A stretch of DNA of 64,000 nt from Pelomonas baiyunensis (GTDB lineage: Bacteria; Pseudomonadota; Gammaproteobacteria; Burkholderiales; Burkholderiaceae_C): the NCBI RefSeq assembly GCF_043555935.1, contig NZ_JBIGIB010000006.1:62001-126000 (forward strand). Direction: 5' to 3'. Each line of letters begins with the position of its first letter. Position 1 is the first letter of the stretch. Of the stretch, positions 24,651 through 33,435 are shown in pieces. The notes under the pieces are model-generated. The model was not told where the DNA came from. It was given only the letters and a program-made list of their open reading frames with translations, and ran no database searches. The translations under genes were made by a program, and so were the position numbers.

Positions 24651-25343
24651 ATGAATCCCGCACTCGACGACCTTCAGCGCCGTCTCGGCCACCGTTTCCA
24701 GCGGCCGGAGTTGCTGTCGCGTGCGCTCACGCACCGCAGCTATGGCGCCGATCACAACGAACGCCTGGAGTTCCTGGGCGACGCGGTGCTGAGCCTGGCT
24801 GTGTCCAGTCTGCTGTACGAGCGCTACGCCGGCTCGGACGAAGGCGACCTGACCCGCGTGCGGGCCCACTTGGTGCGCGAGGACAGCCTGCACAAGCTGG
24901 CGCTGACGCTGGGCCTGCCGGGCGTGCTCAAGATGTCGGACGGCGAAGCCCGCGGCGGCGGCGCGCAGCGCCCGTCCATCCTGGCCGATGCGGTGGAGGC
25001 GTTGCTGGGCGCAGCCTACATGGACGCGGGCTACGAGGTGGCCCTGTCCATCGTGCGTCGCTTGCTGGGCGACACCATTGCCACGGCCAGCAGTGCGGGC
25101 GACTTCGCCAAGGACGCCAAGACCGCGTTGCAAGAGTGGCTCCAAGCCCGCCGCATCGCCGTGCCGGCCTATCGCATCGTCGCCACGCGCGGCCAGGCCC
25201 ATGCGCAGACCTTCGAGGTCGAATGCGCGGTGGCCGCCTTGGATGCCGCCGAATTGGGCGAAGGGCGATCCCGCCGCGCCGCTGAGCAGGAGGCCGCCCG
25301 CCGCCTGCTGGACAAACTCACCGCCGTACGAGGCAACCCATGA
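24651..25343 (+). CDS. rnc: Ribonuclease III
   Basis: The 230-residue protein has the RNase III signature NERLEFLGDAVLSLAVS and the second catalytic patch ADAVEALLGAAYMDAG, followed by a double-stranded RNA-binding domain (about 155-225). It processes rRNA precursors and structured mRNAs. It overlaps era by 4 bp, the classical rnc-era arrangement. Start ATG 24651 gives MNPALDDLQRRLGHRFQ. Confidence 0.97.
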   Translation: MNPALDDLQRRLGHRFQRPELLSRALTHRSYGADHNERLEFLGDAVLSLAVSSLLYERYAGSDEGDLTRVRAHLVREDSLHKLALTLGLPGVLKMSDGEARGGGAQRPSILADAVEALLGAAYMDAGYEVALSIVRRLLGDTIATASSAGDFAKDAKTALQEWLQARRIAVPAYRIVATRGQAHAQTFEVECAVAALDAAELGEGRSRRAAEQEAARRLLDKLTAVRGNP

Positions 25344-26248
25344 CCGAGCCCACGCTGCCCCAACCCGTCCCGCAACGCTGCGGCCTCATCGCCATCGTGG
25401 GTCGTCCAAACGTCGGCAAGTCCACGCTCTTGAACGCGCTGGTGGGCCAGAAGGTCAGCATCACCTCGGACAAGGCCCAAACCACGCGCCATCGCATCAC
25501 GGGTGTGCGCACGGTGGACGAAGCGCAGTTCGTGTTCGTCGACACGCCGGGCTTCCAGACCAAGCACAACGCCGCGCTGAACCGCACGCTCAACCGCACG
25601 GTGCATGGCGTGCTGGCCGACGTGGACCTGGTGCTGTTCGTGGTGGAAGCCGGCCGCTTCGGCCTGGACGACGCCAAGGTGCTGGGCCTGCTGCCGGAAG
25701 ACAAGCCGGTGGTGCTGATCGCCAACAAGCTCGACGCCGTGCACCGCCGCGCCGAACTTGCGCCTTGGCTCAAAGGCATGCAGGAGCGCCGTAACTTTGC
25801 CGAGTTCGTGCCGCTGTCGGCCAAGAAGCCGGCGGACGTGGACCGCCTCTTCAAGATCCTCAAGCCCTACCTGCCCGAGCAGGGCTGGTTCTACGACGAG
25901 GACGCGCTGACCGACCGCAGCGAGAAGTTCCTGGCCAGCGAAATCATCCGCGAGAAGCTCTTCCGCCTGACGGGCGACGAGTTGCCTTACACCTCCACCG
26001 TCGTGATCGACAAGTGGGAAGACGAGGGCGAACTGCGCCGCATCAGCGCCAGCATCGTCGTCGAGCGCGACGCCCACAAGGGCATGATCATCGGGCAGGG
26101 CGGCGAGCGCCTGAAGCGCATCGGCTCCGAGTCGCGCCAAGAGCTGGAGCACCTGATGGACGGCCGCGTGTTCCTGGAGCTGTGGGTGAAGGTGCGCTCG
26201 GGCTGGGCCGACAGCGAAGAGCACCTGCGCTCCTACGGCTACGAGTGA
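25340..26248 (+). CDS. era: GTPase Era
   Basis: A 302-residue GTPase: G1 GRPNVGKSTLLNALVG, G3 DTPGF, G4 NKLD, and the C-terminal KH domain with ASIVVERDAHKGMIIGQGGE, including the GxxGxGG-like loop. Era binds the 16S rRNA 3' end during 30S assembly. Its ATG overlaps the rnc stop by 4 bp, so both are made together. recO follows at 25 bp. Confidence 0.97.
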   Translation: MTEPTLPQPVPQRCGLIAIVGRPNVGKSTLLNALVGQKVSITSDKAQTTRHRITGVRTVDEAQFVFVDTPGFQTKHNAALNRTLNRTVHGVLADVDLVLFVVEAGRFGLDDAKVLGLLPEDKPVVLIANKLDAVHRRAELAPWLKGMQERRNFAEFVPLSAKKPADVDRLFKILKPYLPEQGWFYDEDALTDRSEKFLASEIIREKLFRLTGDELPYTSTVVIDKWEDEGELRRISASIVVERDAHKGMIIGQGGERLKRIGSESRQELEHLMDGRVFLELWVKVRSGWADSEEHLRSYGYE

Positions 26249-26273
26249 GCGCCGGCCCGCACGGGCGACACCC

Positions 26274-27023
26274 ATGAGCCCACGCCTGCCGCCCAGCCAG
26301 CCGGCCTACGTCCTGCACCAGCACGACTGGAGCGAGTCCAGCTTGATCCTGGACCTGTTCACGCGCGAGTCCGGGCGGGTGGCGGTGGCAGCCAAGGGGG
26401 CCAAGCGCCCGTACTCGCAGCTGCGCGCCGTGTTGTTGCCGCTGCAGCGCATCACCGTGAGCCTCAGCCGCCCGGCCAAGGCCGACGGGGGCGAGGTGCA
26501 GACGCTTCGCAGCGCCGAGTGGGGCGGCGGCGCCACGCTGCCCTCCGGGGCGGCGCTGTTCTCGGGCTACTACCTGAACGAACTGCTGCTCAAGCTGCTG
26601 GCCCGACACGACCCGCACCCCGAGTTGTTCGACGCCTACGCCGATGCGCTGGCGCATCTGGCCGAGGGCGACAGTACGTTGCGGGCGTTTGAAATCCAGC
26701 TGCTGTCGGCGCTGGGCTTGCTGCCAGACCTCAGCGTGGTCACGCCCACCCAGGCCGCGGTGGACCCGGAGCGGCGTTACCAACTCTCGCCCGAGTCGGG
26801 CGTGATCCCGCCGGTCAGCGACGCGAGCCTGCCCGGCGCGCTGCTCATTCAACTGCAGGCGGCGCTCCTGCACGGCAGCCCCGCCGCCTTGCGCCAGACC
26901 TGTGCGGCAGCCCCCCAGGGGCTCAAGACGACCCTGCGCGGCCTGCTTCACTACCATTTGGGCCACCAGCCGCTGCGCACCCGGGCGCTGATGCTGGACG
27001 TGCAACAACTGCTGGATGTTTGA
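26274..27023 (+). CDS. recO: DNA repair protein RecO
   Basis: The 249-residue protein has the N-terminal OB-fold start AYVLHQHDWSESSLILDLFTRE with VAVAAKGAKRPYSQLRAVLLP, and a helical C-terminus ending KTTLRGLLHYHLGHQPLRTR. The usual zinc-finger cysteines are not obvious, as in many gram-negative RecO proteins. RecO loads RecA at gaps with RecR. ATG 26274 lies 25 bp after era; pdxJ overlaps or abuts its end. Confidence 0.92.
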   Translation: MSPRLPPSQPAYVLHQHDWSESSLILDLFTRESGRVAVAAKGAKRPYSQLRAVLLPLQRITVSLSRPAKADGGEVQTLRSAEWGGGATLPSGAALFSGYYLNELLLKLLARHDPHPELFDAYADALAHLAEGDSTLRAFEIQLLSALGLLPDLSVVTPTQAAVDPERRYQLSPESGVIPPVSDASLPGALLIQLQAALLHGSPAALRQTCAAAPQGLKTTLRGLLHYHLGHQPLRTRALMLDVQQLLDV

Positions 27024-27027
27024 ACCC

Positions 27028-27795
27028 ATGAATCCCTTCGCTCCTGCCAGCGGTCGCTGCGCGCTGTCGGTCAACGTCAACAAGGTCGCGCTGCTTCGCA
27101 ACACCCGCCACCTGGGCATTCCCAGCGTGTTGCGGGCCGCCGAGCAGTGCCTGCAGGCCGGCGCGCAGGGCATCACCGTGCACCCGCGGCCGGACGAGCG
27201 GCACATTCGCGCCAGGGATGTGGACGACCTGGCCGCCTTCCTGAAGGATTGGCCGCAGGCCGAGTTCAACATCGAGGGCAACCCCACCCAGAACCTGATG
27301 GACTTCGTGCGCCGCCACCGGCCGCACCAGGTCACCTTCGTGCCCGATGCGGAAGATCAGTTCACGTCGGACCACGGCTGGACGCTTCCGCAAGACGCGG
27401 CGCGCCTGGCGCCGCTGATCCGCGAGGCGCAAGACCTGGGTGTGCGTGTGAGCCTGTTCATGGACCCGCTTCCCGCTGCCATGGCCGCGGTGGCGGAGCT
27501 GGGCGCCGATCGCATCGAGCTGTACACCGAGACCTTCGCCAGCGCCTTCGGCACGCCGCGCCAGGCCGACGTGCTGGCGGGCTTCACCGCCACGGCACAG
27601 GCCGCCTTGCAGGCGGGGCTGGGCATCAACGCCGGGCATGACCTGAACCGCGACAACCTCGGCGCCTTCCTGGCCGCCGTGCCCGGGGTGCAGGAGGTGT
27701 CCATCGGCCACGCACTGATCGCCGATGCGCTGGAACTGGGCTACGCCGAGACTGTGCGCGCCTACCTGCGCGCCATTGCAACCGCCGGCACATGA
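27028..27795 (+). CDS. pdxJ: Pyridoxine 5'-phosphate synthase (PdxJ)
   Basis: About 255 residues from ATG 27028 (ATG 27016, overlapping recO by 8 bp, would add four). Family motifs: LSVNVNKVALLRNTRH, GITVHPRPDERHI, LFMDPLPAAMAA, ELYTETFA, and the C-terminal NAGHDLN with VSIGHALIADAL, which shape the TIM-barrel active site. PdxJ condenses 1-deoxyxylulose 5-phosphate with 3-amino-2-oxopropyl phosphate to make pyridoxine 5'-phosphate. The recO-pdxJ-acpS linkage is conserved in proteobacteria; here a GNAT gene has been added between. Confidence 0.96.
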   Translation: MNPFAPASGRCALSVNVNKVALLRNTRHLGIPSVLRAAEQCLQAGAQGITVHPRPDERHIRARDVDDLAAFLKDWPQAEFNIEGNPTQNLMDFVRRHRPHQVTFVPDAEDQFTSDHGWTLPQDAARLAPLIREAQDLGVRVSLFMDPLPAAMAAVAELGADRIELYTETFASAFGTPRQADVLAGFTATAQAALQAGLGINAGHDLNRDNLGAFLAAVPGVQEVSIGHALIADALELGYAETVRAYLRAIATAGT

Positions 27796-28292
27796 ACCTG
27801 CGGCGGGCCCATGCCGACGACGCGCCGCGCCTGGCGGCCCTGGCACAGTGGGTGTGGCTGGACAGTTATGCCCAATCGGGCGTGCACGCCGGCGTGTTGC
27901 CCTACCTCGCGGCGTCGTTCAGCGAAGGGGCGTTTCGCCACCTGTTGGCCGACCCCGACCGCGCCTTGTGGGTGCATGAACACGAGGGCCACTTGCAGGC
28001 CTTGGCCCAGCTGCGCCGCGGCGCGACAGCGCCCGTGGCAGCCCGCGCGACGGTGGAGCTGGAGCGCCTGTACGTGGCGCCGCCCTGCACCGGCCAGGGC
28101 CAGGGCGTGCATCTGCTGAAGGCGGCGCGGGCCACGTGGCCGGCCGACGGCCTGTGGCTGACCGTCTGGGCCGGCAACACCGGCGCGCAGCGGTTTTATG
28201 CGCGTGAAGGTGGTGTGGTGAAGGGCGAGACCGACTTCATCCTCGACGGCCAGGCCCACCGCAATTTCGTCTACGCCTGGGAGTGCGCATGA
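27792..28292 (+). CDS. GNAT-family N-acetyltransferase
   Basis: A 166-residue protein with GNAT layout: N-terminal MNLRRAHADDAPRLAALA, ELERLYVAPPCTGQGQGVHLLKAA corresponding to the acetyl-CoA binding motif A, and a C-terminal VWAGNTGAQRFYAREGGVV of motif B. Its start and stop overlap pdxJ and acpS by 4 bp each, so it is tightly built into the operon. The acceptor is unknown. Confidence 0.88.
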   Translation: MNLRRAHADDAPRLAALAQWVWLDSYAQSGVHAGVLPYLAASFSEGAFRHLLADPDRALWVHEHEGHLQALAQLRRGATAPVAARATVELERLYVAPPCTGQGQGVHLLKAARATWPADGLWLTVWAGNTGAQRFYAREGGVVKGETDFILDGQAHRNFVYAWECA

Positions 28293-28693
28293 TCTACGGC
28301 ATCGGCACCGACATCTGCGACATCCGCCGCATCGAGACCACCCTGGCCCGGCGCGGTGACCGCTTTGCCGAGAAGGTGCTGGGCCCGCAGGAGCTGCAAG
28401 TGTTCCTGGCGCGGCGGGAGCGTTCGCACGCGCGTGGCGTGCGTTTCCTGGCCACACGCTTTTCGGCCAAGGAGGCCTTCAGCAAGGCCATCGGCCTGGG
28501 CCTGCACCTGCCCATGCGGCTGCCCGACTGCCAGATCCTCAACGAGGCCAGCGGCCGGCCCGTGCTGAAGCTGCTGGGCCCGCTGGCCGACTGGTTTGCC
28601 GAACGCCGCCTGAGCGGCCTCGTCACGCTCAGCGACGAGAGCGACTACGCGGTCAGCTTCGTCGTCGTCGAGCAGGCGCCGCCGGCCGCGTAG
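28289..28693 (+). CDS. acpS: Holo-ACP synthase (AcpS)
   Basis: A 134-residue phosphopantetheinyl transferase with the metal-binding GIGTDICDIRRIE start and FLATRFSAKEAFSKAIG, the two hallmarks of AcpS. It transfers 4'-phosphopantetheine from CoA to ACP, matching the acpP in this window. ATG 28289 overlaps the GNAT stop by 4 bp; the frame's GTG at 28283 would only add two residues. It ends the lepA-acpS gene string; the next gene converges on it after 10 bp. Confidence 0.96.
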   Translation: MIYGIGTDICDIRRIETTLARRGDRFAEKVLGPQELQVFLARRERSHARGVRFLATRFSAKEAFSKAIGLGLHLPMRLPDCQILNEASGRPVLKLLGPLADWFAERRLSGLVTLSDESDYAVSFVVVEQAPPAA

Positions 28694-28703
28694 GCCGGCC
28701 CGG

Positions 28704-29741
28704 TCACGGCTTCTTCTTGGTCGCGGGCTTGGCCAGCGACTCGCCCTTGGTCTGCATGGCCATGTCCATGTCCATCAGCACCCGCTGGTGGTCGGGGCCG
28801 TCCATGGTCATCTTCATGTCCATGGTCAGCTGGCCGGCCAGCGGCAGGCGGTCGGCCAGGCGCAGGCTGCTCGTGCCCTTGCCGCCGCCGGTCATCACCA
28901 CGTGCAACATGCGGGGCGGGGCGTCCGGTGTGTCGGTGGTCTCCGCCGCAGAAGCGGACGAGGCCGCAGCCGCGGCCGCGGCGGGCTTGGGAAGCGGGGT
29001 GTCCAGCTTGACGTCCAGCGTCATGCCGAGGTCGAAGTAGGCCACGCCCTTGTCCACGCGAACCAGGGTGTAGTGGATCTGGGCCTGCATGCCGCCGCCC
29101 GCACCCGGCACCGGCACGGGCATCGCCATGTTGAACGGCACCGTCACGCTCTCGCCCACCTTCAGCGGTTGCTGGCTGAGCGCCTTGGGCAGTTGCAGCG
29201 CCTGGCTGATGAGGGTCTCGCCCTGGGCCCGCATCAGCGCGTTCATCTCGGGTGAACTGCCCTCGATTTTCTGGACCTCAAAGCTGAAGTCTCGCGGGTT
29301 GAATCGGGCGGTGATGGCCATGTCGCCCTGCTTGCCGTCCGGCAGGGGAATGACCTTGTCGCCCATCTGCATGGTGCCCTTCTTGCTGCCGGAGGTGACG
29401 GTCAAGGGCAACCAGCCGGCGGCATCCGGCTGGCCGACCTTCATCGTCTGCTCCATCTGCATGGTCATCTTCATGCCGCCCATCTGGGCCATCTGCTCGT
29501 TGGCCTTGGCGGTCTTCGCGCGCTGTTCGTCCGTGGCGTCAGCAGCAGCTTCGGCGCGCATTTTCATGACGGCCTGGATGTCAATCAACTGCCGCTGGTG
29601 CTGGCCGGCGCGGGGCGTGGTGTCCAGGCTGATGGCGGCGGACGCGGCCGGTGCGGCTTGGGCCGCGGGTTGCGCGCCCAGCAGGGATGCAGTCAGCAAG
29701 GCGGCCAGGGCGGGCGCACGCAGCGGGAATGGGAAGGACAT
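28704..29741 (-). CDS. Methionine-rich secreted protein of unknown function
   Basis: About 345 residues with a clear signal peptide (PALAALLTASLLGAQPAAQA). The mature part has Met-rich clusters, MGGMKMTMQMEQTM (about 90-105) and near the end MDMKMTMDG and MDMDMAMQTKGES, and a flexible Ala-rich stretch before residue 280. It ends with a Lys-rich PATKKKP tail. The beta-rich repeats between suggest a DUF6263-like fold, but I am not certain. Met clusters could bind Cu(I), though they may equally be structural. It converges on acpS and is not obviously linked to any operon. Confidence 0.72.
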   Translation of the reverse strand: MSFPFPLRAPALAALLTASLLGAQPAAQAAPAASAAISLDTTPRAGQHQRQLIDIQAVMKMRAEAAADATDEQRAKTAKANEQMAQMGGMKMTMQMEQTMKVGQPDAAGWLPLTVTSGSKKGTMQMGDKVIPLPDGKQGDMAITARFNPRDFSFEVQKIEGSSPEMNALMRAQGETLISQALQLPKALSQQPLKVGESVTVPFNMAMPVPVPGAGGGMQAQIHYTLVRVDKGVAYFDLGMTLDVKLDTPLPKPAAAAAAASSASAAETTDTPDAPPRMLHVVMTGGGKGTSSLRLADRLPLAGQLTMDMKMTMDGPDHQRVLMDMDMAMQTKGESLAKPATKKKP

Positions 29742-29884
29742 GATGGATGGGACTCCGGGAGAGGAACGCCGCCACATCGGCGGGGTGCGGGGCATCCTAG
29801 GAGGCACCGTGTAAGCGCCGCATATGGATGGTGTGTGAAGGATGGCGATTTGGAGGACGCAGCGCGGTGGACGCGCCAGCGAAC

Positions 29885-31591
29885 TCAGCGCGGGTGGAAC
29901 ATCAGCCGCTCGGCCAGCTCACGGCGAGCCGGCGTTTGCGCCGGCAGGCGGTCCAGCAGCGCGATGACCGGGTCGCAGGACGCGGCTGCCGCGGCGGGCG
30001 AGGCGCCCGGCGCGTCGGGGGCGTCGGCCCACAGGCGGGACAGCAGGCCCATGGCGGCACTGCCCACCGAGCGATCCAGCACCTCGACTTCAATGCGCGT
30101 CGGCGCCTTGGGCTGGAAGCGCGGCGGCGTGCCGTTGGCCGCGTCCAGCAGCCAGGCTGCTTCGCGCGCCTGGAGCTCCTGCGGCATCTGCGTACGGGCG
30201 GTCAGCCGACCGTCCAGCAGGTCGCGGCACAGGGCGCGGTTGCTGCCGGTGGCGGGCGTGCGCAGCGCCTTGAGCTGGTCGTTCACGATCTGCACGTAGC
30301 GCCGGCGCAGCACGCCGTCGGTGTTTTGCAGAAGACTCGGCATCTGGCTGGCGAGCGGGGCCAGCACCGTGGCTTGCACCGCATCGTCGGCCGCCCCGGC
30401 GGCACGCGCGGCCAGCATGCGCTGCGCCACGGTGTCGATGGTGCCGTGGGTGCGGCGGTCCAGCGCCTGCCACACCGGGTGCTGGCGCAGCGTGTCGGTG
30501 TAGTCGGCCAACGGGGCGCCGGCCGGCGGCAGCGCAATCGCCAAGGTGCGCGGCGACGGTGCGATCAATTGGTAGGACTGCAGCTCCTCGCGCGGCACGA
30601 ACCACATCGACCGCGCCGGCGTGCGCAGCGTCTTCTCGATCATGGCCTCGGGCAGGCCCAGGCTGCGGTAGGTGCTGGCCAGCTGCTGGTTGGCCAGTTG
30701 CTCGAACACCGGGTTGAACGTGCCGGTGGACGCGCGGTGGAAGCCCAGTTGGCCTTCCGGGGCCAGGTGCCGCTGGCTGCCGGCCAGGAACACCAGCGTG
30801 CAGGCGCTGGCACAGGTGCCCACTGCGCGCGACTCGTGGCGGTGCGCCTTCACGGCCGCAGCCATCTGCTCGGCCTCGCGCACCCGGCCGCCCGGAGACG
30901 ACAACTCCACGCGCTTCAGGTCCCGCGCGGCGTCGCTGGCCAGCAAGGCGCGCAGGCGCTCGCCGTCCCCCATGCCGATGACGCCCGACAGCAGCAGGCT
31001 GCGCCCGTCTTCAGCCACGGTGAACGTGGCTTGGCCGATGGGGTCGATGCCCCGCGCCATTTGCCAATACTCCCCCAGGCTGGGCAGCAGGCCGAACAGC
31101 AGTGACGCGGCCAGTTGCAGCGTGCCCAGCACCAGCGCGCCGCGTGTGAGCCAGCCCCATAGCAGCGACCCGTGGTGTCGCAAGTACACGGTGGCCGCCC
31201 GCCAGGCGCCGACGATGCACCACACGTCCAAGGCGGTCAGCAGCGGGAAACCCAGCAGCACGACGATGGCGTTGATCTGCAGCGAATCGCCCTTCACGCT
31301 GATCCAGCTCATCAAGCCCGTGAGCAGCATCGCCAGCGGCGTGGCCACCAGCATGTGGTTGACCCAGAAGCTGCGCGGCAGGCTCATCTCGCCGCGCCAG
31401 TGGCGCGCAAAGTACGAGCCCTCGGTTGGCAACGCGCCGCGCGGCGGGCGGCCGGGTTGGGAGGGCGGGCGCGGGCGCTTGGACGCCAGCTGCCAGGTCG
31501 CAGGCGGCTCGTCGGGCTTGGGCGCGGCCTGGGCCTCCGCTTCGGCGGAGGTGGGGTCGATGTAGGGGCGGCGGCGGGTGGCGTCGTTCAT
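29885..31591 (-). CDS. Membrane-anchored ClpP/crotonase-like putative protease
   Basis: A 568-residue protein with a Pro-rich cytoplasmic start, about three or four hydrophobic segments (about residues 75-180), then a domain with VELSSPGGRVREAEQMAAAV, the CASACTLVFLAGSQRHL nucleophile-like region, and LGFHRAST. These fit the COG3904-type periplasmic ClpP-like proteins, with serine in ASAC as possible nucleophile. A long C-terminal helical part follows. No fixed neighbour points to its substrate. It lies 12 bp from the lipoprotein gene that precedes it on the same strand. Confidence 0.72.
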   Translation of the reverse strand: MNDATRRRPYIDPTSAEAEAQAAPKPDEPPATWQLASKRPRPPSQPGRPPRGALPTEGSYFARHWRGEMSLPRSFWVNHMLVATPLAMLLTGLMSWISVKGDSLQINAIVVLLGFPLLTALDVWCIVGAWRAATVYLRHHGSLLWGWLTRGALVLGTLQLAASLLFGLLPSLGEYWQMARGIDPIGQATFTVAEDGRSLLLSGVIGMGDGERLRALLASDAARDLKRVELSSPGGRVREAEQMAAAVKAHRHESRAVGTCASACTLVFLAGSQRHLAPEGQLGFHRASTGTFNPVFEQLANQQLASTYRSLGLPEAMIEKTLRTPARSMWFVPREELQSYQLIAPSPRTLAIALPPAGAPLADYTDTLRQHPVWQALDRRTHGTIDTVAQRMLAARAAGAADDAVQATVLAPLASQMPSLLQNTDGVLRRRYVQIVNDQLKALRTPATGSNRALCRDLLDGRLTARTQMPQELQAREAAWLLDAANGTPPRFQPKAPTRIEVEVLDRSVGSAAMGLLSRLWADAPDAPGASPAAAAASCDPVIALLDRLPAQTPARRELAERLMFHPR

Positions 31592-31603
31592 GGAATGCAG
31601 CGG

Positions 31604-33298
31604 TCAAGGCGCGGCCACGCGCAGGCGCGGCGGGCCGAGTTGGAAGGCACGGGGGCCGTAGCCGCGATAACTGCCGTCCGCCGCGATCACGCGGCCCAGC
31701 AGGATGTCGCGGTACCAGGGCAGCCAGCCGTGCTGGTTGTTGGCGTAGAGGTTTTGTTCGCCGCCGTGCAGGTAGCCCTCAGGCAAGGGCACACCCAGGC
31801 GGTCGAAATAACTGTCCAGCCCGTGCATGGGCTCGTGCACGAACACTTCGATGGGCTCGTTCTGCCACGACACCCAGGCCGCCGCGGGCGTGGCGCCGCC
31901 GTTCACGGTGACCCACAGCGTGCCGTTGGACGCCGCGCTGGCGCCCGGCCCCCAACCCCAGCCGCCGGCGACCGGCGCGCCTGCCGCGTCCACCCCGGAG
32001 ATGTAGAACACGGCGGCCGTGTCGTAGCGACCGAGGGGCAAGAAGGCCGCCACATCGGCTGGCATCGTCGCGGCCGAGGGCAGGGCGTTGCCGCCTTCCA
32101 CCACCGCAGACGTCATGGGGGAGGCGATGACGCTGTCGCCCACCCAGCGCACGCGGCCGTCGGTGGCGCGCTGGAACCACACGGGCAGGTGGTCTCGGTA
32201 GGCGAGTTGCACGGCGGCCTGCGTGTCCGCCGGGATGCGGCCGATCATGCGCGGGCTTGCCACATCGGTGCTGGGCTTGATCAGCAGCCGTCCGCGCAGC
32301 TCGAATTCCACGGGCGCCACGCGTTCGCCATACCCCACCGGTTCCAGGTAGAGGTCGGACTGTGCATCGCAGGCCCCCAGAGTCGCGGCCTCGCTCTCGT
32401 TCAGGCGCAGGCACTCGCTGTCGCCGTCGCTGCGGTGCAGCCGAAAGCGTCCAGGCGCCGCGTCACTGCGGGCGCGCAGGGTCTCCAGCGTCCAGCCGGG
32501 CGCGGCCGCGTTGCAGGCCACCAGCGGCACGGCGGGCGAGGCGGCGCCCAGGCACTGGTCGCGGCTGGCCAGCGCGAAGCGGTAGCTGCCGTTGGCTTGG
32601 GCCCGCAGGCGCCATTGCTGATCGGGGTGGCCGCTGTACGGTCGCATCGCGAAGCGGCCGGAGGCCTGCCAACTGGCGGTCAGCCGTGAACTGGCCGACA
32701 CCAGGCGCCACAACCCGGCTTCCAGCGGATCCGCACTGGCGGCGGGCAGGTCGCTGCCGACGCTGACGAGCGTGGGCGTGCGGTCCCAGGTGCTGCGGGG
32801 TTGCAGGCACAGCTGCGCTTGCGTCTGCGTGCCCGCCGCCACGGCAGGGGCCAGGGCGTCGGATCGCACCGTGATGAAGCCGGTGGTGCCCTCCGCCCGA
32901 GCGCCGGGCGTGCTGCGCAAGGTCCACACGCCCAGGTCCACCACGGCTTCCCAGCGCTGAAGGGGGGCGCTGGGGTGGCGGTTGAACACGTCGAGGTTCA
33001 GGCACACGCTGGCGTCCCAGCCGGCCGGAATGGAGATCCGGGCGCGAACCCCGTTCAGGCCGGGCATGGCGCCTCGGGCGTCGTCGGGCTCCACGGCGGG
33101 CGGTGCCGGTGGTTGCAGGGGCGAGACGCTGGGCGTGGGGGCCGGCGCAGGGGTGGGGGCGATGGCGCTGCTGCTGCCACCGCCTCCGCACGCGCTGAGC
33201 GCGCAGAGGGCCACGATGCAGGCCGCCACGCAGGCCGCCGTCGCGCCGGGGCTCAAGCGCGAGCGGCGCGTGCGGTCGTGGCGGGGGGCGCAGGTCAT
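31604..33298 (-). CDS. Lipoprotein with ricin-like lectin segment and HExxH motif (putative metalloprotease)
   Basis: From ATG 33298 the protein has about 564 residues. The signal sequence ends in a lipobox (LCALSACGGGG, C37). A Pro-rich linker is followed by a beta-rich domain, then PDQQWRLRAQANGSYRFALA (about 210-235), a QxW motif as in beta-trefoil lectins. Near the C-terminus EVFVHEPMHGLDSYFDRLG contains HEPMH (488-492), an HExxH zinc-site pattern, followed by YLHGGEQNLYANNQHGW. It may be a secreted zinc peptidase with carbohydrate binding; the family is not one I can name. ATG 33310 is an alternative start. Confidence 0.68.
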   Translation of the reverse strand: MTCAPRHDRTRRSRLSPGATAACVAACIVALCALSACGGGGSSSAIAPTPAPAPTPSVSPLQPPAPPAVEPDDARGAMPGLNGVRARISIPAGWDASVCLNLDVFNRHPSAPLQRWEAVVDLGVWTLRSTPGARAEGTTGFITVRSDALAPAVAAGTQTQAQLCLQPRSTWDRTPTLVSVGSDLPAASADPLEAGLWRLVSASSRLTASWQASGRFAMRPYSGHPDQQWRLRAQANGSYRFALASRDQCLGAASPAVPLVACNAAAPGWTLETLRARSDAAPGRFRLHRSDGDSECLRLNESEAATLGACDAQSDLYLEPVGYGERVAPVEFELRGRLLIKPSTDVASPRMIGRIPADTQAAVQLAYRDHLPVWFQRATDGRVRWVGDSVIASPMTSAVVEGGNALPSAATMPADVAAFLPLGRYDTAAVFYISGVDAAGAPVAGGWGWGPGASAASNGTLWVTVNGGATPAAAWVSWQNEPIEVFVHEPMHGLDSYFDRLGVPLPEGYLHGGEQNLYANNQHGWLPWYRDILLGRVIAADGSYRGYGPRAFQLGPPRLRVAAP

Positions 33299-33435
33299 GG
33301 CGGCACACATTCGGTGGGTGAATCGCCCGGTGGACCGTGCGGCCCCGCGGCCGCGCCCTGCAGGCGACGGGCAGTTTAGGGGCCCGTCGCACCGAGGGCC
33401 CGCCTCACGGCCCGCCCTCGGTAATTTCACCGATC

